Source: Talpa occidentalis (taxonomy: Eukaryota; Chordata; Mammalia; Eulipotyphla; Talpidae). Taken from it: 64,000 nucleotides of DNA. The notes under the pieces were generated by a model. The model was not told the DNA's origin, did no database searches, and saw only the letters and a program-made list of their open reading frames with translations. Where the stretch lies: the NCBI RefSeq assembly GCF_014898055.3, contig NW_026555331.1, positions 110,295,194 to 110,359,193 on the forward strand, in the 5' to 3' direction. This document shows, piece by piece, positions 12,721-24,560 of this stretch (within the stretch, counting starts at the first letter, position 1; every line of letters begins with the position of its first letter). Made by a program: the position numbers and the translations under genes.

Positions 12721-13231
12721 GTCATGAGGGCCTAAGTTCTCAACCCTTCTTCTCTCAGTGGCAAGCTTTGAGTCATCCCTGCAGAAGACAAATATGAAAA
12801 CAGCCCAGTAAGGATTTGGAACCCAGTAGCAAAGATTTTGTAAATATTCACAAATATAATAATAAAGGGCAGAATACAACCTAATAATATTACTCTTTTG
12901 GCCCATCCAAAAAGGAGTAGTAATGATTTCTTTAAAAGAGCAAACTTTTAATTTGTGTGTGATTTAAAAAAAAACAAAAAACAAAAAAACTTGGAGGAAA
13001 GAAGAAACCACAGAGCATATTCTGAAGTGGGTAGCCTTCCAAACATCACAATTACTTCTGTGAAAAAGCAGAGCTAAGCCTGAAACGGTAAAAGTCCAGA
13101 ATGGCAATGGCTGGGTGTGGGTTTAAAACATGTCTTGTGCTTCTAGAGATAAAGGAGCCAGAGGGCCAAGGAAAGACTAGGGTTAATGACCCACAAGGTA
13201 GTGACCCCTTGATACCAGAAAGGGCAGCTGT
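12721..13231. other. No gene recognised
   Basis: Short open frames only, with an A-rich run broken by C at 12965-12990. No family resemblance. Confidence 0.45.
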
Positions 13232-13361
13232 TATGTAGAGACAGCAGAAATTGTAGGCCTAAGTGAAGTGTTCATGGAAGATTCGTGAGAGAGAAAGGCA
13301 AACATACACCAAGTAGATACTTCTCATAAGGACATGCTTTGTAATTTGAGCATTTTTGAGC
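13232..13361. repeat. Local duplication, copy 1 (130 bp)
   Basis: From TATGTAGAGACAGCAGAAAT to GCATTTTTGAGC this segment is almost identical to 14200-14328. Differences are a single-base indel (GAAGTGTTCATGG against GAAGTTTCATGG) and a small cluster (TGTAATTTGAG against TGCACTTTGAG). Flanks are unrelated. Confidence 0.93.
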
Positions 13362-14199
13362 CAGCAAAGACTCTGAGAATTTAAGAGTTAACCAATAACA
13401 GTGGAAGGCCGAGACCTTTCTTGGTTTATTTGCTTTTTCTATAAATCATTTACTTAATACATTGTAGTTCTTAGGATAGTACAGGCTGTATTTATTTATG
13501 ATCATTAGTGGATTGAGAGAGAAAACACAAGTTTATATACAAAAAGAAAAAAAATCCTCCCAAATCATCTTCTTTAGATACATGATGACGTGTGGGAAAT
13601 CAATGCCAAGACTCATTTTTTAAGGATTGTCTAAACTCCAAAAGTTTTTAAATGACTCCAAACCCCACCAGAAATCTACATTTCATAAATGTGTATCCAT
13701 CTGTACTTTTAAAAAAGTGTTCAAAAGTCTTGGAAGCATGCAGGACTAGGGAATTCTGTAGCTTGGTGGGAGAGCCATAAGAATTTGACTCTTTTCAAAA
13801 TACATTCATCAAAGACCATTTTTTCAAAATGAGGATATTTTCTGCCAATTCATTTTCTGTCTGCAATCTTATCTCACAGTGTAAATGGAAAAAATACTAT
13901 AGTACAAACATTTCTCAGAACAAGAAGTTTATTCATACTATATTTGCCCCTTTAGGGTTAACTGATTGCAATTATGCTTCTCAAAAAAATCTTGCTAGAA
14001 CTTGCAAAGTTCTACCAGAAATTGGTGTGGAGTAGTCAGGCAAAGGCAAGTGAAATCAACGAATTCTGATTTTGATAACTATTTACATAGATTCCAGCAC
14101 ATTCGATACAAAGAATAAACTTAGGAAAAGTCATTCCATGCCCAAATTAAATCTTGGAAACTGGGACCTAGGTAAAAGAAATATGTTATGTTACTACTA
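13362..14199. other. Spacer between the two duplication copies
   Basis: AT-rich; no gene or recognised repeat. Confidence 0.45.
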
Positions 14200-14328
14200 T
14201 ATGTAGAGACAGCAGAAATTGTAGGCCTAAGTGAAGTTTCATGGAAGATTCGTGAGAGAGAAAGGCAAACATACACCAAGTAGATACTTCTCATAAGGAC
14301 ATGCTTTGCACTTTGAGCATTTTTGAGC
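14200..14328. repeat. Local duplication, copy 2 (129 bp)
   Basis: Direct-orientation copy of 13232-13361, offset by 968 bp. No tail, target-site duplication or terminal repeat is seen at its edges, so it does not look like a transposon. Confidence 0.93.
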
Positions 14329-15784
14329 TTGCAATGGAATTTTAAAGCCATCCAGAAACAACAGATGTTTGAACCCAAATGATCCAACTTCTTGATGCCA
14401 AAATTAGGACTCTGAAGAGGAACGTTAGAGTTGTAACATATGAAGAACAACGTCAGGAACTCCTCCCCAGGGGAACAGTTGAAAGAGATTTATTCTGTGA
14501 CTGGCTGACCTATCCTTTTATTCATGCCCATTTATATTCTGAGTGATAAAAATTTCTGTCAAGTGGAAATATTAATAACTAAAATGCAATTCTCTTTTCT
14601 AGGCCTGACTTTAATCTCCTCTCCCTTTGAGCACTCTATCTCGAAAATTCAATTATGATACCAGGAGCAGGACCCTTCTGAACATTATTTATTCCCAAAC
14701 TTTCACATATGAACACCAGTCATAGATTATGGTTGTACCTACACAGCACAGAATTATCAGTTCATTTAAACGTTGTAAGCAGCTAAGTCAGATATTTCAA
14801 GCAAGCAAATAAAAACCAGCCATTACCAACTCCCTCTAACAATAAGTAAGCAAACTCCACTTTGCAGACTACAGTTTTTCTAGATTAGATGGGTAACAGA
14901 TAAAAGCCACCTCTCTGTCTTACCTGGTTTAGAAGATATGACAAGGTTGTTGTTTAATTCTAAAACAAGGTGGTGGTTTTTTAACTAGCTTGTTGGATTA
15001 ACTCCTACTCCCAACCCCTATGCCTTCACCTTCACCCTAACCTTGTCTCTGTTAAAGAAATGAATGCAACTTAGATGTCAAATCACTTCATTCAGTTTTC
15101 AAAGAAAATTCTTGTACATCTCATTTACCAAATGAACTTCCCACCCAGCAAGGTAGCAAGACTTCTTGGTTCTCGGGAGAATGTTAGCATAAAGATGTTT
15201 CTTATTTCAGTCACAAAAGACAGCAAAATAGCACTGGGTGAGAAAAAGTGACAGTATGGTCATGGTTCTCAAAGGGAGCCAGGAACTCAAAGTGTAACTG
15301 CATTTTAAAAATAGCACAGCAACTATGATTTTAATTTAGCTCCACAGCATGTAAGCGTGGTATGAACAGGAAAGGGGAGTACATCTTCTGCGTCTGATAA
15401 GATTCTCTAATGTAAGACATATGCTCGGTTTCTTTACTGGAGAGGTAGACCTAGCCAGAAAGAAGAAAAGCCTATATGTTTATTTTTAACCCAAAGATCA
15501 AATTAAGGGATTAAGTCAAGAAATACTCAGCGTAGGTTCAACTGTGAAAAGAATACCTTTATTAGAAATAAAGAGATTTGAAGAAATTTTCAGAAAAGAA
15601 TCAATTAAGTGAACTATGCACTGCAAACCTGTGTTACCTCAAGGCCATCTTCACAGGGCAGAGCAGCCCCTTTGAGAAATCAGTGCTGATCAAGGGGACA
15701 TGCCTGACAAAAGAATCTTCATTATCTATAAAAGACCAAAGTTGAATTCACTAGGGATCACATGTCTTAAGAACATTAAGAATT
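14329..15784. other. No gene recognised
   Basis: No coding signal; no repeat could be named. Confidence 0.45.
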
Positions 15785-16051
15785 CGGGCCTCCCCTGGTG
15801 GCGCAGCGGTTGAGCGCTGGGCTGCGAAGCTGCCCACAGCCTCTGCAGCACCCGTTTGATCCCCAACCACCGGCAAGGGTCCCACATGATGCGACAGACC
15901 TCTCCTGTCTCTCCCGCTGCTCCCCTCAGCAGTGTATTTCGTCGATCTGCCTGTTCTGTTCCCTATTCTGTCTCTGGTGAATTCTCTCACCCTCCCGCAC
16001 TTCTGACTATACCCAGTGCTTGTGTAAATAAATAAATAAATCTTTTAAAAA
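15785..16051 (+). repeat. tRNA-derived SINE, young subfamily
   Basis: Head GGGCCTCCCCTGGTGGCGCA with GCGGTTGAGCGCTGGG, and tail AAATAAATAAATAAATC. Flanking 10-bp repeats ATTAAGAATT lie at 15775-15784 and 16052-16061. Confidence 0.94.
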
Positions 16052-16246
16052 ATTAAGAATTATTCATAATATAATTATTCATAATTCATATTCTCATGAC
16101 AAATCAAAATGTGACACAACGCCCTTGAGATTACTTTTATATTCTGGGAGAAAAAAGCTGCACCTAGACCTTGCTTACCCAACATTCCTGTTATTGAGCC
16201 TGCAGGCTGATTGGAATTCCACAAAACTCTGAGCAGTCACCAGTGA

Positions 16247-16378
16247 GAAACGGACCTTCTGTCTTTCAGAGGCTTCCTAATTTCAAAGTTCCAGAACCAG
16301 CTGAAACCTGATGACCGCATAGACGAAGGTGGCAGAAGATATGACCTAAAAGTGATCAAGGGCTCATTAGCACATTAA
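16247..16378 (+). other. Short open frame behind an acceptor-like site, unassigned
   Basis: CTTCTGTCTTTCAG at 16256-16269 resembles a splice acceptor. A 43-codon open frame spanning it ends with TAA at 16376-16378, and its second half reads LKPDDRIDEGGRRYDLKVIK, which is unusually polar and CpG-containing for this AT-rich region. I recognise no family and no partner exon. It may be chance or an old retroelement fragment. Confidence 0.15.
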
Positions 16379-16804
16379 ATTGTGTGATCCCCAACAAGTG
16401 TTCTTCCCTTGAAATCTATTATTAGCTTAGGTCTTCAAAATCTGTGGGGGCTTAATTTGTAGAAGCCAGACAAAGACCCATCAGAATGTGTAACATTCCA
16501 GATTAGTGTGTTAGAGAAAAAAGGAGACTAACGTGACTCAGCAATGGAATTATGACAGTACATCAGAGTAGACAGACTCACATTACCCAGTATTGTGGTC
16601 CACATGAGGGGCAATGAGAAAGAGCTGATACTAGTGTTTATCATCAAAATACAAATTGGATTTATTATCCTTTGACATGGATCATAGCAAAGAAAATTTC
16701 TAACATCTGGAAAAGAAACCAGAAAAGTAGTTAGGTTTCTAGGCTTTAGTCCTCTACAAACAAACAGAGCGCTAGGGAGATTTTTCTGGTTATTCAGAAT
16801 ATGA

Positions 16805-17385
16805 ATAAATTCATTCATTCAACAAATACTTATTAAGTGCCTCCTATGCATGTGGTGCTGTTGTAATTGCCAAACATAGGGCAGTAGGAAAGAGACAAGG
16901 AACTTACATCCTGGTAAGAGAAAGTTAGTCAGTAAATACATAAGCGAGAGAACTTCATCGGTAATTAGTGCTATTAAGAGAAAAAAAGGGGGATGAGTAG
17001 AGAAAAACAGAATAGGAGGGATTATTTTAATAAGCTGTGCAAGAAAAGTCTTGCTTGACTTGAGATCTCAATAATGAGAAGATGAATGGTTAAACAGAAG
17101 AAGTTCTAGGGGTAGAGGTAAGAGTTACAGCAAAGGTCCTGAGGTTGAAACAAGTTTGACTTCTTCAAAGAACAGAAAAAAAGTCAATGAAATCAGAACA
17201 TGGTAACAGATGGAGAGAAAGAAAGATGATATTAGAGAGACAAGGAGAGTACAGATCACACAAGACCTTAATCATGCTTGATCACACAGGAAGTACCTCA
17301 GTAAGAGGTTTGGAATTTTTTTAAGAGCAATAGGAAATCACTGGAGAATTTTATGTGACTTTGACTTGATTCATAGGTTTCTTTA
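16805..17385 (-). repeat. LINE L2 3' region, antisense
   Basis: TTCATTCATTCAACAAATAC, TTAAGTGCCTCCTATGCATG, GCAAAGGTCCTGAGGTTGAA and CACACAAGACCTTAATCATG appear in the order of the L2 reverse complement. Confidence 0.75.
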
Positions 17386-17394
17386 AGTATAAAA

Positions 17395-17700
17395 TATTTC
17401 AGGCATTCAAAAACTACAGATAATGAAAGAATACCACAAGAAATTAGATTCAATTGAAATCCTGTGATACTCTTCTCAATCCTATTTCCTTCTCTAATTT
17501 AATGGTAGAATTTTCTAAATTTTATGCTTATATTCTTATGCATATTTTCTGCTTGTACCACACATACACACAATACATATCTATCAAATATATATATACA
17601 CACACACATATATAGCATGTTTTACATATTTTGAAACTTTATACAAATAGTACCATACTGTACATATCTCTCTACAGCTTGCCTTTATTCTCTCTTGAAT
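17395..17700 (+). repeat. Old L1 3'-UTR relic with TA/CA simple repeat
   Basis: TTTACATATTTTGAAACTTT, ACAAATAGTACCATACTGTA and CTCTACAGCTTGCCTTTATT match the old L1M-type 3' region. The (CA)n/(TA)n stretch is at about 17560-17612. Confidence 0.5.
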
Positions 17701-18244
17701 ATTTTGAAGCTGAGTGACGGGCATAGAAGGTACACTTTCTTGAGTGTTTGAAAATTTCCATGATAAACAGTTTTAAAAGAGATAAGAAAAAAATGTAGCT
17801 CTCTTCCCATCAAGAAAATTGCCCCCATATGTCTCTTCAAATAAACATCCAAATAATAACCACTCCAAGTAAGTAGCTTGTCAGAGAATTCAGGAAATTC
17901 AGCCAAAGTTCTTAAACCTCCTGGGGTTTGCAAACTCCTTAGAAAATCCAATGAAACATATGGGCACATTTCCCAGATAAAATGCACATATATCCAATTT
18001 TGAAAAAATTTATCAGGGTGCTTTTAATCCTTTTTAAAGCTGGTACCATAGAGCAGGTTAATAAATCCAGTTAGGGTCAGTTAAAGACCTTGTTGAAGTT
18101 CTGATATTAGTACTAAAAGTTCCCAGGTAATTTGTAAACATAGGTTTTTGTCAATTCATTTTTTTGATATTCTGCTCCCTACAGTTACTTCTCCCATTCC
18201 TATCTAGAATTTGCAAGAAGGTGATTGGTGTTTGATGCTTGTCT

Positions 18245-18410
18245 TTGTCATTTTTAAACTATGTCATCTTGGAAGTTACTTAACCCTTCTAAGCCTAAGC
18301 TTCCTTATCTGTAAGTTTGAAATAGTAATACATCAAGTGCTATTAGTGATAAAAATGAGTTCATATAATTGAAAGCTCTGTGTAAGATTTAAAGATCACT
18401 ACATTGGTAG
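18245..18410 (+). repeat. MIR SINE
   Basis: TTGGAAGTTACTTAACCCTT, CTAAGCTTCCTTATCTGTAA and ATAGTAATACATCAAGTGCT follow the MIR core-to-3' order. Confidence 0.75.
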
Positions 18411-18414
18411 TAAA

Positions 18415-18780
18415 ATTTTATATTACGTGCTAAGCACTCTTCTGAACTTTTTTTAAGATTTATTTATTTATTTATACAAGAACCAGGGTACAGTCAGAAG
18501 CACGGGAGGGTAAGAGAATTCACCAGAGCCAGAGCAGGGAACAGAACAGACAGACCGATGAAATACACTGCTGAGGGGAGCAGCGGGCGCAGCAGGAGAG
18601 GTCTGCGTGCCTCTTCTGAACTTTTAAGTACCAGTAATCTCATTTATACACATGAAGAAACTGAAGCACAGAGAAGTTAAGTAACTTGCCTAATGTCTCA
18701 CAGCTAGTAAGTGGTTGAGTTAGAATCTGAGCCTACCCAATCTGTTTCGAGAGTGTAGGTTCTTAATTTTTATGCTTAAA
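18415..18780 (-). repeat. MIR SINE, antisense, interrupted by a younger SINE
   Basis: GTGCTAAGCACTCTTCTGAA is separated by the SINE at 18452-18610 from ACACATGAAGAAACTGAAGC, GTTAAGTAACTTGCCTAATG and CACAGCTAGTAAGTGG, which continue the antisense MIR. Confidence 0.8.
18452..18610 (-). repeat. 5'-truncated tRNA-derived SINE with exact duplications
   Basis: Only the tail and 3' half are present; the element stops at GGAGAGGTCTGCGTGC without the tRNA head, so both pol III boxes are missing. Perfect 15-bp duplications CTCTTCTGAACTTTT lie at 18437-18451 and 18611-18625, so truncation happened during insertion and not by later deletion. Confidence 0.94.
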
Positions 18781-21700
18781 TGGTATTTTTATTCACTGCT
18801 CCATAAAACTATGTTGTGATCACTTAATGAATACTATCAACCTATCTGAAAGGAAAACTATAATTCAAGAGCCAAATTCCAAGGAAAAAAGTACACCACC
18901 TTCATCTATGTTCAACCTTGTCTTATTTTTTCAATTTTTTTCAATTGCCTATGTTTAATATTTATTTATGCTCTAAGATTTTATTTTGTTTCAATTCCTT
19001 TTGGAGAAGCCACTAACTCTGAGGCTGGGTGAGGAAAATATAAGGTGAGTCTGGCACATCTTGTGACTCTAAAAAAGTAAGGAAGTGTTCAATAAATGAT
19101 GGCAGCACATGAAAAAGATACAGGGGCAGCCAGAAAAAAGAACTCTCCCATGGCCAGAGTTGGACCAATTTGAGCAAGAAATAACAATGCCCCAAATTAT
19201 AAGTAGGTATCCATGAATCACACTGATATTAACAAATAGTTGAATTTTTAAAATAAATGGGGGAGAAGAAAGATCTCTTACACAAAATTCCAGTTAATGT
19301 GGAAGAAATTCCAGTTAATGTGGAAGAAATTAGGAAATAGAAAATTGAAACAGAACATCACAGTAATATTCGTTGCAGACAAGATCCACCAATGGATGCT
19401 AAAATCAGTGGAATAGAAACTGGATATTTTCATAATTTCAAAGTGTCTCCCCCAAGAAATTTAATCATTATAGAGGTAAAAACAGCAACTGTATAGTGGA
19501 GAAACCTGGTAAATAGCACCTCAACCAAGAAGTGAAAGTACACATCACTAGTAATGACATCAACGTCATGAACTCCTGGAGTATGAGGTCCAGAAGGGCA
19601 CATCACTTCTGTATGTTCTGGTAAAAAACAAAAACAAAAAACACAAAAACTCAATTAATCATGAGGAAATAGCAGATATAGGATAACTAAGGCACAATCT
19701 ATAATAAACTGAACAGTCCTTTTCAAAAGTGCCAAAGTTATAAAAGACAAAGAGACTGAGGAATGGCCTAAGTTGTGAGAGACAAGGCAACCTGACAACT
19801 AAATGCAGTGTGAACTCCTGAATAGAATCAGAGAAAAGGAAAATGATGTTAGGAAAACAGGGTAAACCAAATAAAGTCTGTGGGTTAGCTAATAATAGTA
19901 ATGTACCAATGTTAATTTCTTAGTTTTGATCATTATATTACAAACTTACAATGCTGATGTTAAGGGTAGCTGGGTGAAGGGTACTCAGGAACTCTCATTC
20001 TATTTTTGTGGTTTTCCTTTATATTTAAAATTATTTCAAAATAGAAAGTTAAAAACAAAGTGTAAGCCCGGCATCCCTACATTGTTTTAAACAATCATTC
20101 AAATGATCTACTCCAAAATTTTCCCAGACTTAGTCATTGAATATCAACTTGAGGAATTTTTTTTTGCTGATTTAATCAACATTTACTGATTTCTCACAAT
20201 ATTTCACAATGGAGGAAAATGAGACAGTTATAACCATGGCATTTAGGAATAATGTACTCAACAAGTGCATACAAGACCTAAGAGGGAGAGAAATGGCAAG
20301 CATCTCAGTGATAAGGAACTGAAATAACATCTACTTTATGAAATTATTAAATAGAAATCAATAACTTCCACATACCTAAAAAAACATGCAGGAAATGTAT
20401 TGGAAAAACAATCTAATCAAAATAATTGGGTTATTCATGAAAAACTAATAATTTGAAGAGTAAAATTCATTTTGTTTTATTTCAAAGGAATATTAGAAAC
20501 ACACTTCAAATGGAAGGGCATTTAATTTTAAGAGTTTCACAAAAGCATTATTTTCAAATCAGGCCCACCTCCTAACATTAGAGAGGGTCCAGGTCAAAAG
20601 TGCATATGGGAGTCAATGTCCCGTATATATAAATATTTTAAAGTTATAAATCAAGCTAAGCAATTGTTAAACATTTAAATCCTTATACACTGACATCTTC
20701 AGAGAAACCTAAAAGATTATGTTTGAATTTAGAATTCTCAGATATTTAGAGTTCATACCAGAAAATAGCAGGAAGGCAGAGGAGAGCTGGTCACTAGCCC
20801 CAAGTCCTTGGCCTATATATCTTTGTGAGGACAGAGATGGGGAAGAAGACATTTAAGATCCTTGGACCATGTGAGCTAGGAATCCTCTGTCCAGATTACC
20901 CCAAATGTGGCCTAATAGAGGGCACACAGACGTTCAGTGGGTATGTCCTTCTGTCCACACACCACCCCCTCATCTCATGGTTGGGGGCAGGACAAAAGAG
21001 GGCAGGATTGGGGCCCTCAAGTGTTTGGGGCCCAGGGTCACAAAACTTTTTCAATATATTTAAGGGTAATACTGCTTCAGTGGCTTTTGATGATCAATCC
21101 CAGATGAGGAAGTAGAGAGTAAAACTTCCATTCTTGTGGGTCCTTTGGAATATCACTTTGAAACTGAGATTTTTTTTTATTACAATGATATTAATTGAAT
21201 GGTTGAGAAAAAGTAAAAAGATGTAATGATTTGTCTTTAGGTATCATGCAACATAGGGATTTTCAGAAATTCAGGGTCACATAGGAAAAAAAGTAGAGTT
21301 AGCTGACTATTGTTATTTAGTACAGTTTTTATCTAGTGTGTGATTCCAAAGACAATCTTGAGGAAGAAGGAATGTGGGTAGAAAGAGTGGAGAAGAATTT
21401 TACTGTTCAGTTGATACTATTCTTGACTTGATTTTTAATTTTGATCATGTAGATATATTGCACTTCCATTAAATTTTTTAAAAATTAAAGATCTTCCAAC
21501 AGTCCTTTCAGCAAATATAGAAGTAAAGAAGTCTGAATGTTGAATTTAATTACCAGGAATAGGTCTTTTAGTTTCCAGATGAAGCACTGCCAACACAACA
21601 TATTAGGTAATGTGATAAATACAGAAATTCTATTTTTTCTTAATGGCAACATTCACATTTGAAGCAAGCTGTCAGTAGCAAACAGCTTTGCTTGAGTTGC

Positions 21701-22399
21701 CTGGTTTAGCAGATGTCTTTGTTGGGAATGTGACAATTATCACCATTATTTATTTCACTGAATATCAAGTGGTACAAGGGAAGCCAAGTCATCATCAATA
21801 GGGCACGTGGTTAATTACATCATGTTATCTCCTCACATGCATTATTATTCTTTGTTACTTGCTTTTGAAATTATCATAAAAGACATATCTTTGACTTAAT
21901 AAATAACTGACTACAGCTCAAAATTAATATCAGCTGCCACACACAATTAAGCAGATTACATGGGGAAAAGGAAATTATTTTTTTAGCTGCTTTATTTGCT
22001 GAGTAATAGTAAGTAATAGTTATAAACACTACCAAATAATGAGTAAGCACTTTACATACATTATTTCTTTTAATTATATTAGAAACTCCCCTGATATTTG
22101 CATATATTCTTAAACCTGTACTTACTTTTGTCATACTATTTTTAAATTAGACCGTGAATTACTTTGATATGATGAATATCATGAATTTTTGTTCATTAAA
22201 TAATTCCTATTATAAAAGTTCTATTGTTAATAGAAAATTTATGAAACAGTAAAGACCAAATATCGAGGAAAACAACATAAAAATTTTGCTTTCCCAAGTA
22301 AACAAATTTTTATTCTTAATTCTTTAAAATAAATCATATGGAACTTAATAATTCAATGAACAATGAAGTAAATCCTATGGGAGCGCTTCACTTTCACTA
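18781..22399. other. No gene recognised
   Basis: AT-rich. A 21-bp unit (ATTCCAGTTAATGTGGAAGA plus A) is tandemly doubled at 19287-19328. A weathered MIR-like piece may lie near 22005-22095. The open frame at 20825-21115 shows no family resemblance. Confidence 0.45.
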
Positions 22400-24560
22400 G
22401 GTTGGATACAAAAATGAATTAGATGGCCTCTCTCTTCCAAGTGTATGGTCTAACGGAGAAGAGGAACAAATAATTTGATGCCAAGACAGATTGTGGAGAA
22501 TTCTGTTTGTTGCATTATAAACCAAGTATTGAATAATATGAGGAGGTTCTTGCTCTGACCTTGATGATAGTGCATGAACTTTTTGGAGAAGAATGACTTG
22601 AGTTAGGCTTTGAAGGCTAACTCACAAACACTAATCTTGAAAGAAGAGCACCTGTCAGAGACAATAGTTTAAGAAAAGGCAACTGAGTATAAAGCCTTTT
22701 GAGAATTTGTTACAGACCAGGCCACAAGCATGAATAGAAGATAAGACTAGAATGATGGATTTGAACAAAATCATGGAGGATTTTGACTCTAGAAGGCAAT
22801 GGGTAGAAAAGGAGAGTCTGAGTTTGAAGTGATATGCTCAGATCTGAACCTTCGGAAGAGGACTTCAGCAGTAATACCAAGTGAATATTCAAGATATTGG
22901 TGAAGAAAGACAATTAAATGAGTCAAAGAATGGGGAAAGGGTGTTTTTTTAAATGCTAAAGCATTTCACATGTGAATAGTATGATTGATTTGCTATTATT
23001 TTACTAAATGGAGGGAAAAATATACTGAAAGCAGGAAGAACATTTCAAGGGTCCAGGGAAGAGTGAGTTTCTGAAGAAGGGCAATGAACAAGAGAGACCC
23101 CATTGATTGATTACTCAAGCTCAAAGACACAGCGGTAAAAAGTGATGAGGAAAATTGAAATGAGACTTCAAGGTGTCTGCAGTCCGTCAGTGTGGGATGC
23201 TCAATACACAATTCAGAATAATTTTGACTAGAGGAATATAGATGAGGGCTAGAGAGACAGAGCTGGGAGTGTTTCTATAAAGGGGACAGCTAGATAGATT
23301 GAGTCATAAGATAGAATGAGACTACCAAGGGGCTGTCAAGAGTTCAAACAAAGAGGACTTAGCACTGACTCTTCAGAAAGCTTATATTTAAAGGGTTTTT
23401 TTTAAGGGTGTGAGTGGGTGGAGAGGAAACCTAGAAGGAAACTAGACAGAAGCAGTTCATGAGGCAGGAGAGATAGAAGAATAAAACAAGGAGAGTATGG
23501 TCAGTGTTGTCAAATTTCTGCAGAGAACAGAGTTGGATCACAAAGCATAAGATGAAAATTTTGTCTTTAGAATTTTCCATAGGCTGTTGGTGTTGAAGAT
23601 CAAGGGGGGGGGGTGGAGAAACCAAGTCAAATGAAGCTTGTAAGTGATGATTAAGGAAACAGAAATACCATGAACAGAAATTTAGAATCAAGGGAGAGTC
23701 TTTAGCTGGGAGAAGAAAGGTTTGTAGGTAACAAGGGAGGGATAAAAAGGGAGAAAGACCCAGAAAGTACTCAGGGAGTAGATGACTGACAACAGAGAAA
23801 ATAAAGAAAGATATGAGAGGGAAAGAAAGGGTAGATGGAAACACTGGCATGAGAAGAAAATCAAGAAAATCCCTGAAAGACCAGAGAGAAGATAAAAGAA
23901 AAGTATGGCAAAGTGGACAAAATGAAATTTATGTATTATATTCAGAGCAGATGACCTACAGTTTCTCATGAAGTAGATAGCAAAAGAGTGTGGAGGTAGG
24001 TGTAGAAATCGAATGAGACCGCAGAGGACTGAAACAACAGCTGTGTGTATTTTAAGAGTGAACTGATGAGAGGTGAGAAAAAGAATTCCCAGTGTTGTTG
24101 AATTCCCAGACAAATTGGAAGGAATATCTTTTAGAACATCCAATTAACCTGGTTATCCTTTCTCCAGAAATGTTCAGCTGACTAAAAAAGGAAAAAAAGA
24201 AACAGATGGTTGCCTTAACCAGAGCTGAAGTTTAGCAGGATAGCTGCGACAGTGAGATAAGTGTCATTAGGATGCAGATGTGAGCAGAGTGGGAACAATT
24301 AGTGATTTGGGATGTCCTGAAAGCCCAGGAAGGGTGGCAGATTGGAAAAGAACAAATGGACTGGGCCTACACACGTGAAGAGTGGGTCAGGAGTGGGATA
24401 ACAGGAAAGACAGACAGATAGTGATCAAAGGAAACTTAAAAGTTGGAGATATCGATAGTGGTGAAAACTAAGATGTGGCTATGGAAAGGAGACTCTGAGG
24501 CACAATGACATGGAAGTTGCAGAGATCAAGATAGGGAATTGATAGGCCAGATAGTTAGAA
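22400..24560 (-). repeat. Long antisense L2-type relic
   Basis: A purine-rich run of about 2 kb with blocks such as ACTTGAGTTAGGCTTTGAAG, CATGGAGGATTTTGACTCTA, GAAGGCAATGGGTAGAAAAG and TCAGTGTTGTCAAATTTCTG in the style and order of antisense L2. The pyrimidine-rich complement produces long open frames (for example 23431-23850 minus) that are not genes. Extent and continuity are uncertain. Confidence 0.55.

Noticed and set aside
20825..21115. 96-codon frame starting MRTEMGKKTFKIL
   Set aside because: Isolated in repeat-rich intergenic DNA without family resemblance or regulatory context.
23431..24143. 139- and 151-codon overlapping minus-strand frames rich in Phe/Leu/Ser
   Set aside because: They are the pyrimidine-rich complement of a purine-rich L2-type relic. 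They overlap in different frames and have no start context or homology.
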